Source: Peptoniphilus mikwangii (GTDB taxonomy: Bacteria; Bacillota; Clostridia; Tissierellales; Peptoniphilaceae). From it: 64,000 nt of DNA. The first letter of the stretch is position 1, and every line of letters begins with the position of its first letter. Under the pieces are notes generated by a model. It was not told where the DNA came from. It searched no databases and saw nothing but the letters and a program-made list of their open reading frames with translations. Positions 9,248 through 19,716 of the stretch are shown here, piece after piece. The stretch lies in contig NZ_AUQY01000002.1 of NCBI RefSeq assembly GCF_000468535.1, forward strand, positions 350,204 to 414,203, given 5' to 3'. Made by a program: the position numbers and the translations under genes.

Positions 9248-9865
9248 TTACTCACCTTTCTTTTCTTTCATTACTTCTTTTTTTATATCTTTATGTCTTT
9301 TAACTCTAAGCTTTTCAGCTTCAATTATGTTTTCTATATCTATAACAGCTTGTTCAACTGTATTATTTACAACAAAATAATCATATTCACCGACAAAGTC
9401 AAGTTCTCTAAATGCATTTTTAAATCTCGTATTGATTTCTTCTTCCGTCTCTGTGTCTCTCTTTATAAGTCTACTTTTTAATTCGTCCATTGTCGGTGGA
9501 AGTAAAAATATAAATACTGCCTCTTTATATTTTTCTTTTACTTGTAATGCTCCTTGAACATCTATTTCCAATAGAACTATTTCACCTTTTTCTATTTCGC
9601 TAAATACAAACTTTTTTGGAGTTCCATAATAATTTGTATGTACAAAAGCATATTCAAGAAGTTCATCATTTTTTACCATATCTTCAAATTCTTCAATAGT
9701 AGTAAAAAAATAATTTTCTCCATTAACTTCATTTGGTCTAGGAGTTCTTGTAGTAACCGATGTAGAAAAGGATATCTTATTATTTCTACTCATAAGTGCT
9801 TGACTTACTGTACCCTTTCCACTTCCTGAAGGTCCTGATAACACTAATAAAAAACCTGCTGACAA
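9248..9865 (-). CDS. gmk: Guanylate kinase
   Basis: Phosphorylates GMP to GDP with ATP. The P-loop LSGPSGSGKGT is at the N-terminus, followed by the GMP-binding segment TTRTPRPNEVNGENYFF and the lid region SRLIKRDTETEEEI. About 205 aa. I place the start at the TTG at 9865 because GGAGG lies ten bases upstream; another TTG at 9874 is only one base from GGAGG, too close to work. It starts 5 bases beyond the remA stop. Confidence 0.94.
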   Translation of the reverse strand: MSAGFLLVLSGPSGSGKGTVSQALMSRNNKISFSTSVTTRTPRPNEVNGENYFFTTIEEFEDMVKNDELLEYAFVHTNYYGTPKKFVFSEIEKGEIVLLEIDVQGALQVKEKYKEAVFIFLLPPTMDELKSRLIKRDTETEEEINTRFKNAFRELDFVGEYDYFVVNNTVEQAVIDIENIIEAEKLRVKRHKDIKKEVMKEKKGE

Positions 9866-9870
9866 AAAAA

Positions 9871-10116
9871 TCAATCCTCCTTAACTTTTCCTTCACTTAT
9901 CCTTGCCGCTATTGTTTCCGGTTGTATAGAAGCAAGAATTATCTGACTTGTATCCATAATTATAACAGATCTTGTCTTTCGTCCATAAGTCGAATCTACT
10001 AATAACCCCTTATCTCTACTTTCAGATATTAATCTCTTTATTGGAGCAGAATCAGGATCGATTACCGCTATAATTCTACTTTCATTAATAATATTTCCAA
10101 AGCCTATATTTATCAT
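9871..10116 (-). CDS. remA: RemA-family DNA-binding regulatory protein (DUF370)
   Basis: Small 81-aa protein matching the RemA/DUF370 family along its length ([27 protein letters not shown], then [29 protein letters not shown]). In Bacillus RemA activates biofilm matrix operons and osmoprotection genes; the role here is unknown. It lies between yicC and gmk, its conserved position in Firmicutes. Confidence 0.92.
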   Translation of the reverse strand: MINIGFGNIINESRIIAVIDPDSAPIKRLISESRDKGLLVDSTYGRKTRSVIIMDTSQIILASIQPETIAARISEGKVKED

Positions 10117-10135
10117 TTTAATTATTTTTTAACTC

Positions 10136-11011
10136 CTACTCTATATTTTGAATTTGTTCTCTTATCTTTTCTATTTCGGATTTCAATTCAACTACACAAT
10201 TTAATGTATCTATATCCGTTGATTTAGAACCTATTGTATTTACTTCTCTATTTAATTCTTGAACTAAAAAATCAAGTTTTCTTCCAATAGCTCCATCCAA
10301 ATTGATTATTTTATTAAATTGTTTAAGATGTAAAAAAACTCTTGTAATTTCTTCGTCAATAGATAACCTGTCACACATTATTGCAAGCTCTGTACTAAGC
10401 CTTGGTAAATCTAGATTTTTAATATCTACATTAGACTCTATTGTTTCCCTCAACTTTTCTGTATTTTCTTTTAAAGTTATCGGTGCTCTTTCTTTAATCA
10501 TTGCGGAAATTTTTTCAATATCTGAAATTCTTTCTATAAAAAACTTTTTTGTTTCTTCTCCTTCTATATTTCTCATTGAAATAAAATTAGTCAAAGCTTC
10601 ATTTAATGCTTCATCCAAAATCTTTGAATATTCATTTATATCTTCTTCATTGTTTTTATTTACAAGAACTCCCTGCATATAGTATATATCCCTAAGAGAT
10701 ATATCATCACTAATATTAAGCTCATTTTTAAGTTCTGTAAGAGCTAAATAATATTGTTTAGCTAAAGTAGTATCTACTTCTATTTTAACATCTGTAGAAT
10801 TAATGTATTCAAGATTTATAAATACATCAATCTTTCCTCTATTTACACTGTCTTTTATAGACTTTTTAACTCTTTCTTCAAGAGCAAATAATATTTTAGG
10901 AAGTCTTACTGATATATCACAATATCTGTTATTTACAGACTTCATTTCTACTTTAATGCTGAATCTTTCATTAGAAGCTATTCCACTTCCATATCCTGTC
11001 ATGCTATTCAT
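10136..11011 (-). CDS. yicC: YicC/YloC-family endoribonuclease
   Basis: 291-aa protein with the family N-terminus MNSMTGYGSG and the C-terminal block GRKLDFLVQELNREVNTIGSKS, which carries the conserved acidic residues. YicC proteins are reported as endoribonucleases with roles in RNA turnover. It is the first gene of the long operon running to prkC. A TATAAT hexamer lies 23 bases upstream of its start. Confidence 0.93.
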   Translation of the reverse strand: MNSMTGYGSGIASNERFSIKVEMKSVNNRYCDISVRLPKILFALEERVKKSIKDSVNRGKIDVFINLEYINSTDVKIEVDTTLAKQYYLALTELKNELNISDDISLRDIYYMQGVLVNKNNEEDINEYSKILDEALNEALTNFISMRNIEGEETKKFFIERISDIEKISAMIKERAPITLKENTEKLRETIESNVDIKNLDLPRLSTELAIMCDRLSIDEEITRVFLHLKQFNKIINLDGAIGRKLDFLVQELNREVNTIGSKSTDIDTLNCVVELKSEIEKIREQIQNIE

Positions 11012-11033
11012 TTATAACACCCCATTTTATAGT

Positions 11034-11062
11034 ATTATACTTTATTTCTGATAGATTTGCCA
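11034..11062 (-). promoter_or_regulatory. Candidate sigma-A promoter of the yicC-to-prkC operon
   Basis: On the minus strand the -10 hexamer TATAAT (11034-11039) is perfect. The best -35 is ATGGCA about 18 bases upstream, a four-of-six match. It lies between the leuS terminator and yicC, where a promoter is needed. Confidence 0.5.
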
Positions 11063-11071
11063 TAAAAACAA

Positions 11072-11104
11072 GACAAAAAAAGAGAATCTTTTCAGATTCT
11101 CTTT
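11072..11104 (-). terminator. Rho-independent terminator after leuS
   Basis: Stem GAGAATC / GATTCTC with a six-base loop followed by a run of seven T on the minus strand. It starts right at the leuS stop codon and separates the asnS-leuS unit from yicC. Confidence 0.88.
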
Positions 11105-13516
11105 TTATTTTACTACAATATTATAAATCTTACCCGGAACATATATTTCCTTCACAATATTCTTTCCGTCAGTATAATTTCTATAAACTTCATTTTGCAT
11201 AGCAATCTGCCTTGCAACATCTATATTAGCATCCCTTGGAATCTCTATTGTGTACCTAACCTTGCCGTTAAATTGAACAGGAAGCGCAATACTATCATCA
11301 ATAGTCTTTGCTTCATCATACTCAGGCCATCTAGCTTGATTTAGATATCCACCAAGATTTGTAATTTCCCACAATTCTTCTGTTATATGTGGAGCAACTG
11401 GATTTAAAAGTATTAAATATGTTTTTAAATCTTTTTTAGTGATACTCTTATTTTCATTAAATTCATTTAATAAACCCATTAATGCTGCTATTGCCGTATT
11501 TGCTTTTAAGTTCTCATAATCATGCGAAACTTTTTTTATAGCCTTGTGGATACTGGACTCAAGACTCTTACTATAATCTTCACCGTTATTTAAAATAGAC
11601 TGAAGATTCCAAACTCTCTCTAAAAATCTTCTACATCCCTTAACGCCATTGTCACTCCATGGAGCGTTCTTTTCAAAATCTCCTATAAACATTTCATAAG
11701 TTCTAAGAGTATCCGCACCATAATCTCTAATTATATCATCAGGATTTATTACATTACCTCTTGACTTACTCATTTTTTCACCATTATTCCCAAGAATCAT
11801 TCCGTGAGATGTTCTCTTTTTATAAGGTTCTTTGGTAGGAACAACTCCTATATCATATAAAAATTTATGCCAAAATCTTGAATATAATAGGTGAAGAGTT
11901 GTATGCTCCATACCTCCATTATACCAATCAACTGCAGTCCAATATTTTAGTGCTTCTTTTGATGCAAGCTCCATATCATTATCAGGGTCTGTATATCTTA
12001 AAAAATACCAAGAACTTCCTGCCCATTGAGGCATAGTATCCGTTTCTCTTTTCGCAAAGCCTCCACAATGAGGACATGTTGTATTTACCCAACTATCAAT
12101 TTTAGAAAGAGGACTTTCTCCATTATCTGTAGGCTCATAGTTTTCAACATCAGGTAATAAAACAGGTAATTCAGCTTCAGGAACCGGAACCCAACCGCAC
12201 TTTTCGCAATATATTAAAGGTATTGGTTCTCCCCAGTATCTTTGTCTTGAAAATACCCAATCACGCAACTTAAAGTTTATTTTTCTATGTCCTATTCCCT
12301 TATCTTCAATCCACTTTAGCATTGAATCAATGGCATCTTTAACTGATTTTCCATTTAAAAATCCAGAATTTATCATAATTCCTGTTTCAGTATCTATGAA
12401 AGCTTCTTGTTCGACATTTCCACCATCAATTACAGGAACTATATTAAGATCAAATTTCTTTGCAAACTCATAATCTCTTGTATCATGAGCCGGAACTGCC
12501 ATTATAGCACCTTTACCGTAACTCATTAATACATAATCCGAAATCCAAATAGGAATTTGCTCTTCAGTCACCGGATTTATAGCATATAGTCCTTCTATTA
12601 CTACTCCTGTTTTTTCAGTTGAAAGCTCTGTTCTTTCAAAATCAGATTTTTTGGAGCACTCTTCCTTGTATGTTTCTATTGCCTCTAAATTTTTAATTCT
12701 ATCAATATATTTTTCAATTAATGGATGTTCCGGAGCTATTACCATATATGTCGCTCCGAAAATAGTATCAGGTCTCGTTGTAAAAACTTCAAGATAATCA
12801 TCTGAATTTGCAATATTGAATTTAATTTCAGCTCCTTCACTTCTGCCTATCCAATTTTTTTGTTGAGTCTTAACCCTTTCAATATAGTCTACTTCTTCAA
12901 GATCATCTAAAAGTCTTTGTGCATAATCAGTAATTTTAAGCATCCATTGACTTTTAACTTTTCTAACTACCTCATGACCGCATCTTTCGCATTTACCGCC
13001 AACTACTTCTTCATTAGCAAGTCCCGCTTTACATGAAGGACACCAATTTACAGGCATTTCAGTTTTATATGCAAGCCCTCTTTTAAAAAGTTGTAAAAAT
13101 ATCCATTGAGTCCATTTATAATATTTAGGATCTGTTGTATTAACTTCCCTTGACCAGTCAAAGGAAAATCCTATTGATTTTAGCTGTTTCTTAAATCTAT
13201 TTACATTTTGTTTAGTAACTTTCGCAGGATGAATTTTATTTTTAATAGCAAAATTCTCAGTTGGAAGTCCAAATGCATCCCATCCCATCGGATATAAAAC
13301 ATTATATCCTTCATATCTTCTTTTTCTTGCAACAATATCAAGTGCAGTATAAGGTCTTGGATGTCCTACATGAAGTCCTTGTCCTGAAGGATATGGAAAT
13401 TCTACTAATGCATAAAATTTTTCCTTGTCAAATTCATTTTTTGTAACATAAGTTTTATTATCATCCCAAAACTTTTGCCATTTTTTTTCTATTTCATTTG
13501 GATTATAATTATTCAT
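11105..13516 (-). CDS. leuS: Leucyl-tRNA synthetase
   Basis: Class Ia aminoacyl-tRNA synthetase. It has the signature [16 protein letters not shown] near residue 45 (HIGH site HVGH), the editing (CP1) domain with [10 protein letters not shown] around residue 340, zinc-type CxxC pairs ([19 protein letters not shown]) and KMSKSRGN near residue 565. Length 803 aa is normal for bacterial LeuRS. It is 9 bases downstream of asnS, so both are probably made from the asnS promoter. Confidence 0.98.
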   Translation of the reverse strand: MNNYNPNEIEKKWQKFWDDNKTYVTKNEFDKEKFYALVEFPYPSGQGLHVGHPRPYTALDIVARKRRYEGYNVLYPMGWDAFGLPTENFAIKNKIHPAKVTKQNVNRFKKQLKSIGFSFDWSREVNTTDPKYYKWTQWIFLQLFKRGLAYKTEMPVNWCPSCKAGLANEEVVGGKCERCGHEVVRKVKSQWMLKITDYAQRLLDDLEEVDYIERVKTQQKNWIGRSEGAEIKFNIANSDDYLEVFTTRPDTIFGATYMVIAPEHPLIEKYIDRIKNLEAIETYKEECSKKSDFERTELSTEKTGVVIEGLYAINPVTEEQIPIWISDYVLMSYGKGAIMAVPAHDTRDYEFAKKFDLNIVPVIDGGNVEQEAFIDTETGIMINSGFLNGKSVKDAIDSMLKWIEDKGIGHRKINFKLRDWVFSRQRYWGEPIPLIYCEKCGWVPVPEAELPVLLPDVENYEPTDNGESPLSKIDSWVNTTCPHCGGFAKRETDTMPQWAGSSWYFLRYTDPDNDMELASKEALKYWTAVDWYNGGMEHTTLHLLYSRFWHKFLYDIGVVPTKEPYKKRTSHGMILGNNGEKMSKSRGNVINPDDIIRDYGADTLRTYEMFIGDFEKNAPWSDNGVKGCRRFLERVWNLQSILNNGEDYSKSLESSIHKAIKKVSHDYENLKANTAIAALMGLLNEFNENKSITKKDLKTYLILLNPVAPHITEELWEITNLGGYLNQARWPEYDEAKTIDDSIALPVQFNGKVRYTIEIPRDANIDVARQIAMQNEVYRNYTDGKNIVKEIYVPGKIYNIVVK

Positions 13517-13525
13517 CTGTTCCTC

Positions 13526-14914
13526 CTAAAATTCTGCAGAACCAACTGTTCTTGGAAATGGTATTACATCTCTAATATTGCTCATACCTGTAATATACAT
13601 TACAGCTCTTTCAAATCCAAGTCCAAATCCTGAGTGTTGAGCGCTACCATACCTTCTAAGATCTAAATACCACTTATATGTGTCCATATCCATTCCAATA
13701 TTTTTCATTTTTTCTTCTAATACTTCAAGTCTATCCTCTCTTTGAGAACCTCCAATTATTTCTCCAACTCCGGGTACAAGAAGATCCATTGCAGCTACCG
13801 TTTTTTTATCTTCGTTTTCTTTCATATAAAAAGCTTTTATCTCTTTTGGATAGTTTATTACAAATAAAGGCTTTTTATATACTTCTTCAGTCAAATATCT
13901 CTCATGCTCAGTCTGTAAGTCAACTCCCCATTCAACAGGATATTTAAACTCACGTCCTGATTTTTTTAATACTTCTATAGCCTCTGTATAAGTAATTCTA
14001 CCAAAATCAGAATTTACAACATTATTAAGTCTTTCAAAAAGTCCCTTATCAATAAAGCTATTAAAAAACTCCATTTCATCTTTTGCATTATCAAGTACAT
14101 ATTTAATTATATACTTTAACATTTCTTCTGAAATTCTCATATTTTCTTCAAGATCTGCAAATGCAAGTTCCGGTTCTATCATCCAAAATTCTGCAGCGTG
14201 CCTTGCTGTATTTGAATTTTCAGCTCTGAAAGTAGGTCCAAAAGTATACACGTTTCCAAATGCTAAAGCAAATGATTCAGCCTCTAATTGTCCAGATACA
14301 GTTAAATTAGTTGATTTTCCAAAAAAGTCATTCGAAAAATCAACTTTACCATCTTCAGTTAAAGGAATATTTTTTAAATCAAGAGTTGTAACTTGAAACA
14401 TCTCTCCTGCCCCTTCTGCATCTGATGCTGTTATAAGCGGAGTATTTACATAAACAAATCCTTTTTCTTGAAAAAATTTGTGTATTGCAAACGCAAGAAT
14501 AGATCTAACTCTAAATACTGCATTAAATGTATTAGATCTTCCCCTTAAATGTGCAATAGTTCTTAAATATTCCATCGTATGACGCTTTTTTTGAAGCGGA
14601 TAATCTCTGTCAGATTCACAGTAAGCTTCAATTTTTACTGCATGTAGCTCAATTGGCTGCTTTGCTCCGGGACTTTCCACGATTTTTCCCTCTACTAAAA
14701 GAGAAGAACTTATGGGATATTTTTCAACTTCAGAAAAATTTTGCAGCTTATCATCGTATACAATTTGCAGACTTCCAAAGCACGAACCATCTGTAAGTTC
14801 TATAAATCCAAAATTTTTAGATGATCTGCTTGTTTTTATCCATCCTTCAATTTTTACATCTCTATCAATAAATTTTTGACTGTTTTCTAAAATTTCTCTA
14901 ATAGTTAATCTCAT
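13526..14914 (-). CDS. asnS: Asparaginyl-tRNA synthetase
   Basis: Class IIb synthetase: N-terminal OB-fold ([25 protein letters not shown]) then the catalytic core with motif 2 [25 protein letters not shown] and motif 3 [10 protein letters not shown]. The FRAENSNT sequence favours AsnRS over AspRS. The start MRLTIREIL at 14914 follows AGGAGG by five bases; a longer reading to 14998 would run across the promoter. 462 aa, as expected. Confidence 0.97.
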   Translation of the reverse strand: MRLTIREILENSQKFIDRDVKIEGWIKTSRSSKNFGFIELTDGSCFGSLQIVYDDKLQNFSEVEKYPISSSLLVEGKIVESPGAKQPIELHAVKIEAYCESDRDYPLQKKRHTMEYLRTIAHLRGRSNTFNAVFRVRSILAFAIHKFFQEKGFVYVNTPLITASDAEGAGEMFQVTTLDLKNIPLTEDGKVDFSNDFFGKSTNLTVSGQLEAESFALAFGNVYTFGPTFRAENSNTARHAAEFWMIEPELAFADLEENMRISEEMLKYIIKYVLDNAKDEMEFFNSFIDKGLFERLNNVVNSDFGRITYTEAIEVLKKSGREFKYPVEWGVDLQTEHERYLTEEVYKKPLFVINYPKEIKAFYMKENEDKKTVAAMDLLVPGVGEIIGGSQREDRLEVLEEKMKNIGMDMDTYKWYLDLRRYGSAQHSGFGLGFERAVMYITGMSNIRDVIPFPRTVGSAEF

Positions 14915-14969
14915 AATTCCTCCTAATATATCAACTTTATTTTTTATTTTCAATTTATATATAGGTTGT

Positions 14970-14998
14970 ATTATAGCCATTTTGTAACAGTTTGTCAA
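14970..14998 (-). promoter_or_regulatory. Consensus sigma-A promoter of asnS-leuS
   Basis: Perfect -35 TTGACA (14993-14998) and perfect -10 TATAAT (14970-14975) on the minus strand with a 17-base spacer. Start of transcription is expected near 14963, giving a ~49-base leader with no clear structure. Confidence 0.88.
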
Positions 14999-15009
14999 AT
15001 TGTAGAAGT

Positions 15010-15045
15010 ATTTTTACATAAAAATAAGGCCCTTTAGGACCTTAT
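15010..15045 (-). terminator. Rho-independent terminator after the C69 dipeptidase gene
   Basis: Minus-strand stem ATAAGGTCC / GGGCCTTAT with loop TAAA (15024-15045, one G-T pair) followed by TTTTATG. It lies 7 bases after the dipeptidase stop. Confidence 0.8.
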
Positions 15046-15052
15046 CTTTTCA

Positions 15053-16531
15053 TTATTGAGCTATTGATGGAACAAATGGCTTTTTAGCTGTTCTTGCTAC
15101 ATCTCCGGCAACATATCTAAATAACTCAGAGTACATTGATTTTGCATCTTTAAAAGCCTGCATTCCCAGCTTTTCTGCCATTTCATTTGCATATTCAACT
15201 GCTCTTTTAGGATCTTGATGATACAAAACTAAAAATTCTTTATTTCTTGCATCTTGTTCTTCTATTAATTTATCTTGATACTTACTCCAGTATTCTCTAA
15301 TACTCTTTCCATATTTATCTCTATTTAATTCAGCTAATGTAGATAATCCTCTAAATACCCAATATGCCTGTGTATCATCAAAATTTGATGATTTTTTAGC
15401 ATATGCCTCAGGAGTTTTTGATAAATTAGGGAAGTATGGAACATACACATTGTGTTCCGCATTTCCCATAGCAAGCCATAAAATTCCAGGAACTTTTGCA
15501 GGGAAATTTTCTTTTAATTCTATTATATGACACTCAACTTGTCTTTCTATTCCTATAACTCTTACGCCTTTATTTTCAGGCTTATTTCCATCTAACTTAG
15601 TTCCTTCATATCTATATTTTTGTAATTCCATAACATCTTTTAAAGAAACCTTTTTATCCGGTTTGAAAAATAAATTATAGTTACTTTCATAAGACAATTT
15701 TTTTGAAGGTGCAAGAAAATTTTGTCCGCCCCATACTCTTGCTCTATCATAATCTTGAAGTTCAGGAGCATAAGTTGCCCTCACTGAAAACTTTCCATTT
15801 ACTTTTTTTATTAAATTATGTTTTTCAGGCATACTAATTAATTCTTTAGATGCTATAACATTTTCTGTATCATTTACATCTACGTAATCAAGCCATAAAC
15901 AATTTGGAATTACCGCACAAACATCAGTTGGCAATTTAATTGCAACATATTGATGTCCTGATACTATTTCCATGTACCACGCTTCTTTATGATCTGCTAT
16001 CATTAAAACGTTACATTCAGCAGCTCCCTCTTTATCAATTATTTCTCCAAGAAGTTTAACGCCTTCTTTAGCTGTGCTACATCTTGAAAGAACTAATGTA
16101 GTTATGTCTGCTTCTCTAAGACCAGTATCAATAAGAGGATCTACTTTTTCAATTTCTTCTCTATAATCTGCAGATACTGTTGCAGATATTGCAACTCCTT
16201 TTTCGTTATAACCAACTTCGTCATAAATACCATCATCATCATAGCCATCTGAATCAGGAACTGCACAATATTGATAAGTATGCATAGCTTGAGGCCATTT
16301 AAACCCTGTTATTTGATCTTCATACATTTCACCGTCTTTATGATCTGCAGCCGGATATACAACAAAACTTTTCGGATGTCCTCCACCTATATCTTCTGTT
16401 CTGCAAATTAAAGTAGAACCATTCTTAGATACATCTTTTCCTACATAAGTTCCTGTACAGGCAAGTGCACTATTACCAACACTTAATATCATAATAAGTG
16501 CCAATAACAAAGATAACATTCTTTTCTTCAT
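15053..16531 (-). CDS. Exported C69-family dipeptidase (PepD-like, N-terminal nucleophile)
   Basis: 492-aa secreted peptidase. Residues 1-24 are a signal peptide (KKR, hydrophobic core, NSALA) and the next residue is cysteine, followed by TGTYVGKDVSKNGSTLICRTED, the start of the mature C69 enzyme. In this family the nucleophile is an N-terminal cysteine, so signal peptidase cleavage after ALA would expose it. The lipobox is poor (ALAC), which argues against a lipoprotein. It probably degrades dipeptides outside the membrane. An AAGGAGG site precedes the ATG, and a TATAAT at 16572-16577 is a possible promoter element. Confidence 0.9.
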   Translation of the reverse strand: MKKRMLSLLLALIMILSVGNSALACTGTYVGKDVSKNGSTLICRTEDIGGGHPKSFVVYPAADHKDGEMYEDQITGFKWPQAMHTYQYCAVPDSDGYDDDGIYDEVGYNEKGVAISATVSADYREEIEKVDPLIDTGLREADITTLVLSRCSTAKEGVKLLGEIIDKEGAAECNVLMIADHKEAWYMEIVSGHQYVAIKLPTDVCAVIPNCLWLDYVDVNDTENVIASKELISMPEKHNLIKKVNGKFSVRATYAPELQDYDRARVWGGQNFLAPSKKLSYESNYNLFFKPDKKVSLKDVMELQKYRYEGTKLDGNKPENKGVRVIGIERQVECHIIELKENFPAKVPGILWLAMGNAEHNVYVPYFPNLSKTPEAYAKKSSNFDDTQAYWVFRGLSTLAELNRDKYGKSIREYWSKYQDKLIEEQDARNKEFLVLYHQDPKRAVEYANEMAEKLGMQAFKDAKSMYSELFRYVAGDVARTAKKPFVPSIAQ

Positions 16532-16589
16532 AATTATAATTCCTCCTTACGAAAATGATTTCCTAGTTAATATTATAGCAATATTTAAT

Positions 16590-16653
16590 CAAATATAAAA
16601 GAGCATAAATATTTATTAAAAAACACAATGCTATGTTTTAAATATTTATGCTC
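16590..16653 (-). terminator. Long hairpin terminator after rarA
   Basis: A perfect 15-bp inverted repeat (GAGCATAAATATTTA at 16601-16615 and its complement at 16639-16653) with a 23-base loop that can itself pair (AAAACA/TGTTTT). On the minus strand the second arm is followed by TTTTATATTTG. Acts as terminator for nrdR-rarA; the flanking region to rarA has nothing else I can identify. Confidence 0.7.
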
Positions 16654-16705
16654 TATTCCATAATCAAATTGATTGAAAAACACAATTTCTAATTCTATTT
16701 TTTTC

Positions 16706-18010
16706 TTATTTATCTTTAAGTTTAGCCATAAAATCTTTTATTTTTTTCTCATATCCATTGTTAGATGGTTCATAATAAATCCTATCTACAAATTCACTTG
16801 GAAGATATTGTTGCTCTACATAATTATTTTCATAATCATGAGGATACTTATATATAGCTTCTTTTTTTATATCCGGACTATGCTTATCTCTTAGATACAT
16901 CGGTATATAAAAATTTGTTCCATATTTCACATCATTAATAGCCGAATTAATTCCAAGATATGCCCTATTAGATTTTGGAGCTGTAGCAAGATATGTGGTT
17001 GCTTGTGCTAAAATAATTCTGCCTTCCGGAAATCCAACCATATTAACTGCATTAAATGCCGCTACTGCAACTACAAGCGCCATAGGATCCGCATTTGATA
17101 TATCTTCTGATGCGGATATTATTAATCTTCTTGCTATAAATTTAGGTTCTTCTCCTGACTCTATCATCTTTGCAAGGTAAAAAAGTGCAGCATTAGGATC
17201 AGATCCTCTAATTGATTTTATAAAAGCTGATGCAGTATCATAATGCTCATTTCCATTTTTATCATAATTTATGTTTTTACTTTGTAAACAATCTTTAATA
17301 ATATCTATATCTATTTTTATCTTATTATCAACCATATCTGTAGATAAAATTGCTATTTCTAAAGAATTTAAAATATTTCTCCCATCACCTGAAGAATTAT
17401 TTATCAAAAAATTAATTGCAGCATCATCTATTTCTATATTTAAATTACCGAAACCATTTTCATCATTTAAAGCTTTTATTATAAGTTCTCTTAATTCTTC
17501 CTGACAAAGAGCTTCAAGTGTTAATATTTGGCACCTGGAAACTAATGCTTTATTAACTTCAAAGTAAGGATTTTCAGTTGTAGCTCCTATTAGAATTATA
17601 ATTCCCTTTTCAACAAAAGGAAGAAGAGCATCTTGTTGAGTTTTATTAAATCTATGAATTTCATCTATAAACAGTATAGTATTTTTATTTTCATATTTTA
17701 AAAATTCTTCAGCTTCATTTAACACTTCTCTTAATTCTTTTATATTTGATGTTACAGCTGAAATTTGAACAAATCTTTTTTTTGTGGTATTTGCAATTAT
17801 TCTTGCAAGAGTTGTTTTCCCAACTCCAGGCGGTCCATAAAATATCATCGAAGATACTCTGTCCGATTTTATAATTCTACTTAAGTATCTTCCTTCACCG
17901 ACAAGATGTTTCTGTCCAAAAAATTCATTTAGATTTTTTGGCCTTAGTCTTTCTGCAAGCGGTGCATTTGTTTTTAAATTTTCCTGCATATTTAAAGTAA
18001 ATAAATCCAT
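16706..18010 (-). CDS. rarA: Replication-associated recombination ATPase RarA (MgsA)
   Basis: AAA+ ATPase of the clamp-loader clade that acts at stalled replication forks. Walker A GPPGVGKTTLAR, Walker B ILFIDEIHRF, sensor GATTENPYFEVNKALVSRCQ, and the C-terminal tetramerisation region (SIRGSDPNAALFYLAKMIESGEEPKFIARRL) are all present. 434 aa. It lies 4 bases downstream of nrdR. Confidence 0.95.
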   Translation of the reverse strand: MDLFTLNMQENLKTNAPLAERLRPKNLNEFFGQKHLVGEGRYLSRIIKSDRVSSMIFYGPPGVGKTTLARIIANTTKKRFVQISAVTSNIKELREVLNEAEEFLKYENKNTILFIDEIHRFNKTQQDALLPFVEKGIIILIGATTENPYFEVNKALVSRCQILTLEALCQEELRELIIKALNDENGFGNLNIEIDDAAINFLINNSSGDGRNILNSLEIAILSTDMVDNKIKIDIDIIKDCLQSKNINYDKNGNEHYDTASAFIKSIRGSDPNAALFYLAKMIESGEEPKFIARRLIISASEDISNADPMALVVAVAAFNAVNMVGFPEGRIILAQATTYLATAPKSNRAYLGINSAINDVKYGTNFYIPMYLRDKHSPDIKKEAIYKYPHDYENNYVEQQYLPSEFVDRIYYEPSNNGYEKKIKDFMAKLKDK

Positions 18011-18014
18011 AAAA

Positions 18015-18473
18015 TCACTTCTTCTTGCTTATTATATCTTGCAGTTCATCAAAAAAACTATTTACATCTTTAAATTGCCTATATACAGAAGCAAATCTAA
18101 CATAGGCAACTTCATCAAGTTCTTTTAGTTCCTGCATTACCATTTCACCGATTTCAGTAGTTGTAATTTCTTTTTTTAATGAATTTTGAATCTTTTTTTC
18201 TATATTGTCTACTGCAGCTTCTATTTTTTCAATTGATACAGGTCTTTTTTCACACGATTTTATTATTCCATGAACTATTTTATTTCTATCAAAGCTCTGT
18301 CTATTGCCATCTTTTTTTTCAACTATTATAGGTGTCTCTTCAATTTTCTCATAGGTTGTAAATCTTCCCTTACAATTTATACATTCTCTTCTACGTCTTA
18401 TTGTACTACCTTCGTCTGTCGGTCTTGAATCTACAACTTTAGATTCAGAATACCCACAATATGGACACTTCAT
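18015..18473 (-). CDS. nrdR: Transcriptional repressor NrdR of ribonucleotide reductase genes
   Basis: 152-aa regulator. The N-terminal zinc ribbon has C3, C6, C31 and C34 (MKCPYC, then [12 protein letters not shown]). It is followed by the ATP-cone domain ([20 protein letters not shown]). In the family ATP/dATP occupancy controls repression of nrd operons; no nrd gene is in this window. The ribosome site GAGGTGAT precedes the ATG. Confidence 0.96.
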   Translation of the reverse strand: MKCPYCGYSESKVVDSRPTDEGSTIRRRRECINCKGRFTTYEKIEETPIIVEKKDGNRQSFDRNKIVHGIIKSCEKRPVSIEKIEAAVDNIEKKIQNSLKKEITTTEIGEMVMQELKELDEVAYVRFASVYRQFKDVNSFFDELQDIISKKK

Positions 18474-18484
18474 ATTATCACCTC

Positions 18485-18513
18485 ATCAAAAATACCTCAT
18501 CAAATGATGAGGC
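18485..18513 (-). terminator. Hairpin after ftsZ, probable terminator
   Basis: Palindrome CCTCATCAAATGATGAGG (18495-18512), followed on the minus strand by TATTTTTGAT. The same GATGAGGTGAT string is repeated as the nrdR ribosome site. The T-run is short, so termination may be partial and nrdR-rarA may be read from the ftsZ promoter. Confidence 0.55.
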
Positions 18514-18518
18514 ATTAA

Positions 18519-19601
18519 TTAGTTTTTCTTTGTTCTTAAAAATGAAGGGATTTTTAATTCTCCATCTTCAAAATTTTTTACAGAATCTTTAGAATCAGAT
18601 CTGCCACTAATGTCAAGACCTGGAAATTTTTTTCCCTTATCTTCTTTATATTGATCAAATTCAGTAGCTATTACTGTAATTTTTATTTGATCTTTAAGTG
18701 ATTCATCAATTCCTGCTCCAAATATAATATTTGCATCTTCATCTACACAGTCACGAATTAAATCTGCAGCTTCATTAACTTCAAAAATTCCAAGATCATT
18801 TCCTGCTGTTATATTAAGAAGTACAGATTTTGCTCCTTGAATAGAAGTTTCAAGTAGAGGAGAATTTATAGCAAGTTTAGCAGCTTCAGTAGCTCTATCG
18901 TCCCCGGATGCAACACCTATACCCATATGAGCAATACCTTTATCATACATAATTGTCTTAACGTCCGCAAAGTCAAGATTTATTAGATTAGGTACCGAAA
19001 TTAAATCTGATATACCTTGTATACCTTGTTTTAATATTTCATCCGCCATCTCAAAAGCTTTTGAAAAACTTGTCTTTTTATCTGAAATTGAAAGGAGTCT
19101 ATCATTTGGAATAATAACCAATGTATCTACTTTATCTTTTAATGCGTTAATTCCTCTCTCTGCAAATTTTGCTCTCTTTATACCCTCAAAGGCAAAAGGT
19201 TTTGTTACTACACCAACTGTAAGTAATCCTAATTCTTTCGCAACATCTGCAATTATAGGAGCTGCTCCAGTACCGGTTCCACCGCCCATTCCGGCAGTTA
19301 TAAATACCATATCGGCACCTTCAAGACATGCTCTTATTTCATCACGAGACTCTTCTGCAGATTGTTCTCCAACATCAGGATTGGCACCTGCACCTAACCC
19401 TTTTGTTACTTTCTCTCCTAATTGAATTTTACTTTCTGCAAGAGAATTTTTTAATGCTTGTCTATCTGTATTAAAAGCAATAAATTCTACTCCCTTAACT
19501 CCGGCATTTATCATTCTGTTAACAGCATTATTTCCGCCGCCACCAACGCCAACTACCCTTATCTTGGCAAAATCATCATGATCCATATCAAAATCCAACA
19601 T
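18519..19601 (-). CDS. ftsZ: Cell division GTPase FtsZ
   Basis: Tubulin homologue that forms the Z ring. The nucleotide site includes [15 protein letters not shown] and the tubulin signature [10 protein letters not shown]; the C-terminal peptide reads [14 protein letters not shown], the FtsA/SepF-binding tail. About 360 aa. The start at 19601 is chosen because AAGGAGG lies six bases before it; the ATG at 19607 touches the ribosome site directly. It lies ~115 bases downstream of divIB with its own promoter; no ftsA is adjacent. Confidence 0.97.
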   Translation of the reverse strand: MLDFDMDHDDFAKIRVVGVGGGGNNAVNRMINAGVKGVEFIAFNTDRQALKNSLAESKIQLGEKVTKGLGAGANPDVGEQSAEESRDEIRACLEGADMVFITAGMGGGTGTGAAPIIADVAKELGLLTVGVVTKPFAFEGIKRAKFAERGINALKDKVDTLVIIPNDRLLSISDKKTSFSKAFEMADEILKQGIQGISDLISVPNLINLDFADVKTIMYDKGIAHMGIGVASGDDRATEAAKLAINSPLLETSIQGAKSVLLNITAGNDLGIFEVNEAADLIRDCVDEDANIIFGAGIDESLKDQIKITVIATEFDQYKEDKGKKFPGLDISGRSDSKDSVKNFEDGELKIPSFLRTKKN

Positions 19602-19656
19602 AAACATCCTCCTTATATAATAAATTACTTATTCATCATAATAAACCTATAATAGT

Positions 19657-19685
19657 ATTTTATAAATAAATTGTAAAATAGTCAA
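19657..19685 (-). promoter_or_regulatory. Candidate sigma-A promoter of ftsZ
   Basis: Minus-strand -35 TTGACT (19680-19685), 17-base spacer, -10 TAAAAT (19657-19662). It lies in the 115-base gap between divIB and ftsZ, which has no terminator, so ftsZ can be read both from here and from upstream. Confidence 0.7.
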
Positions 19686-19716
19686 TATCTAAACACTTCA
19701 TTATAAAAAAACATCG

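Noticed and set aside
15053..16531. Lipoprotein reading of the C69 dipeptidase signal peptide
   Set aside because: The sequence ALAC lacks the Leu/Val/Ile at -3 of a lipobox; the Cys fits the C69 nucleophile.
16601..16653. Perfect 15-bp inverted repeat, as the end of a mobile element
   Set aside because: No transposase or target duplication nearby; position and T-run after rarA fit a terminator.
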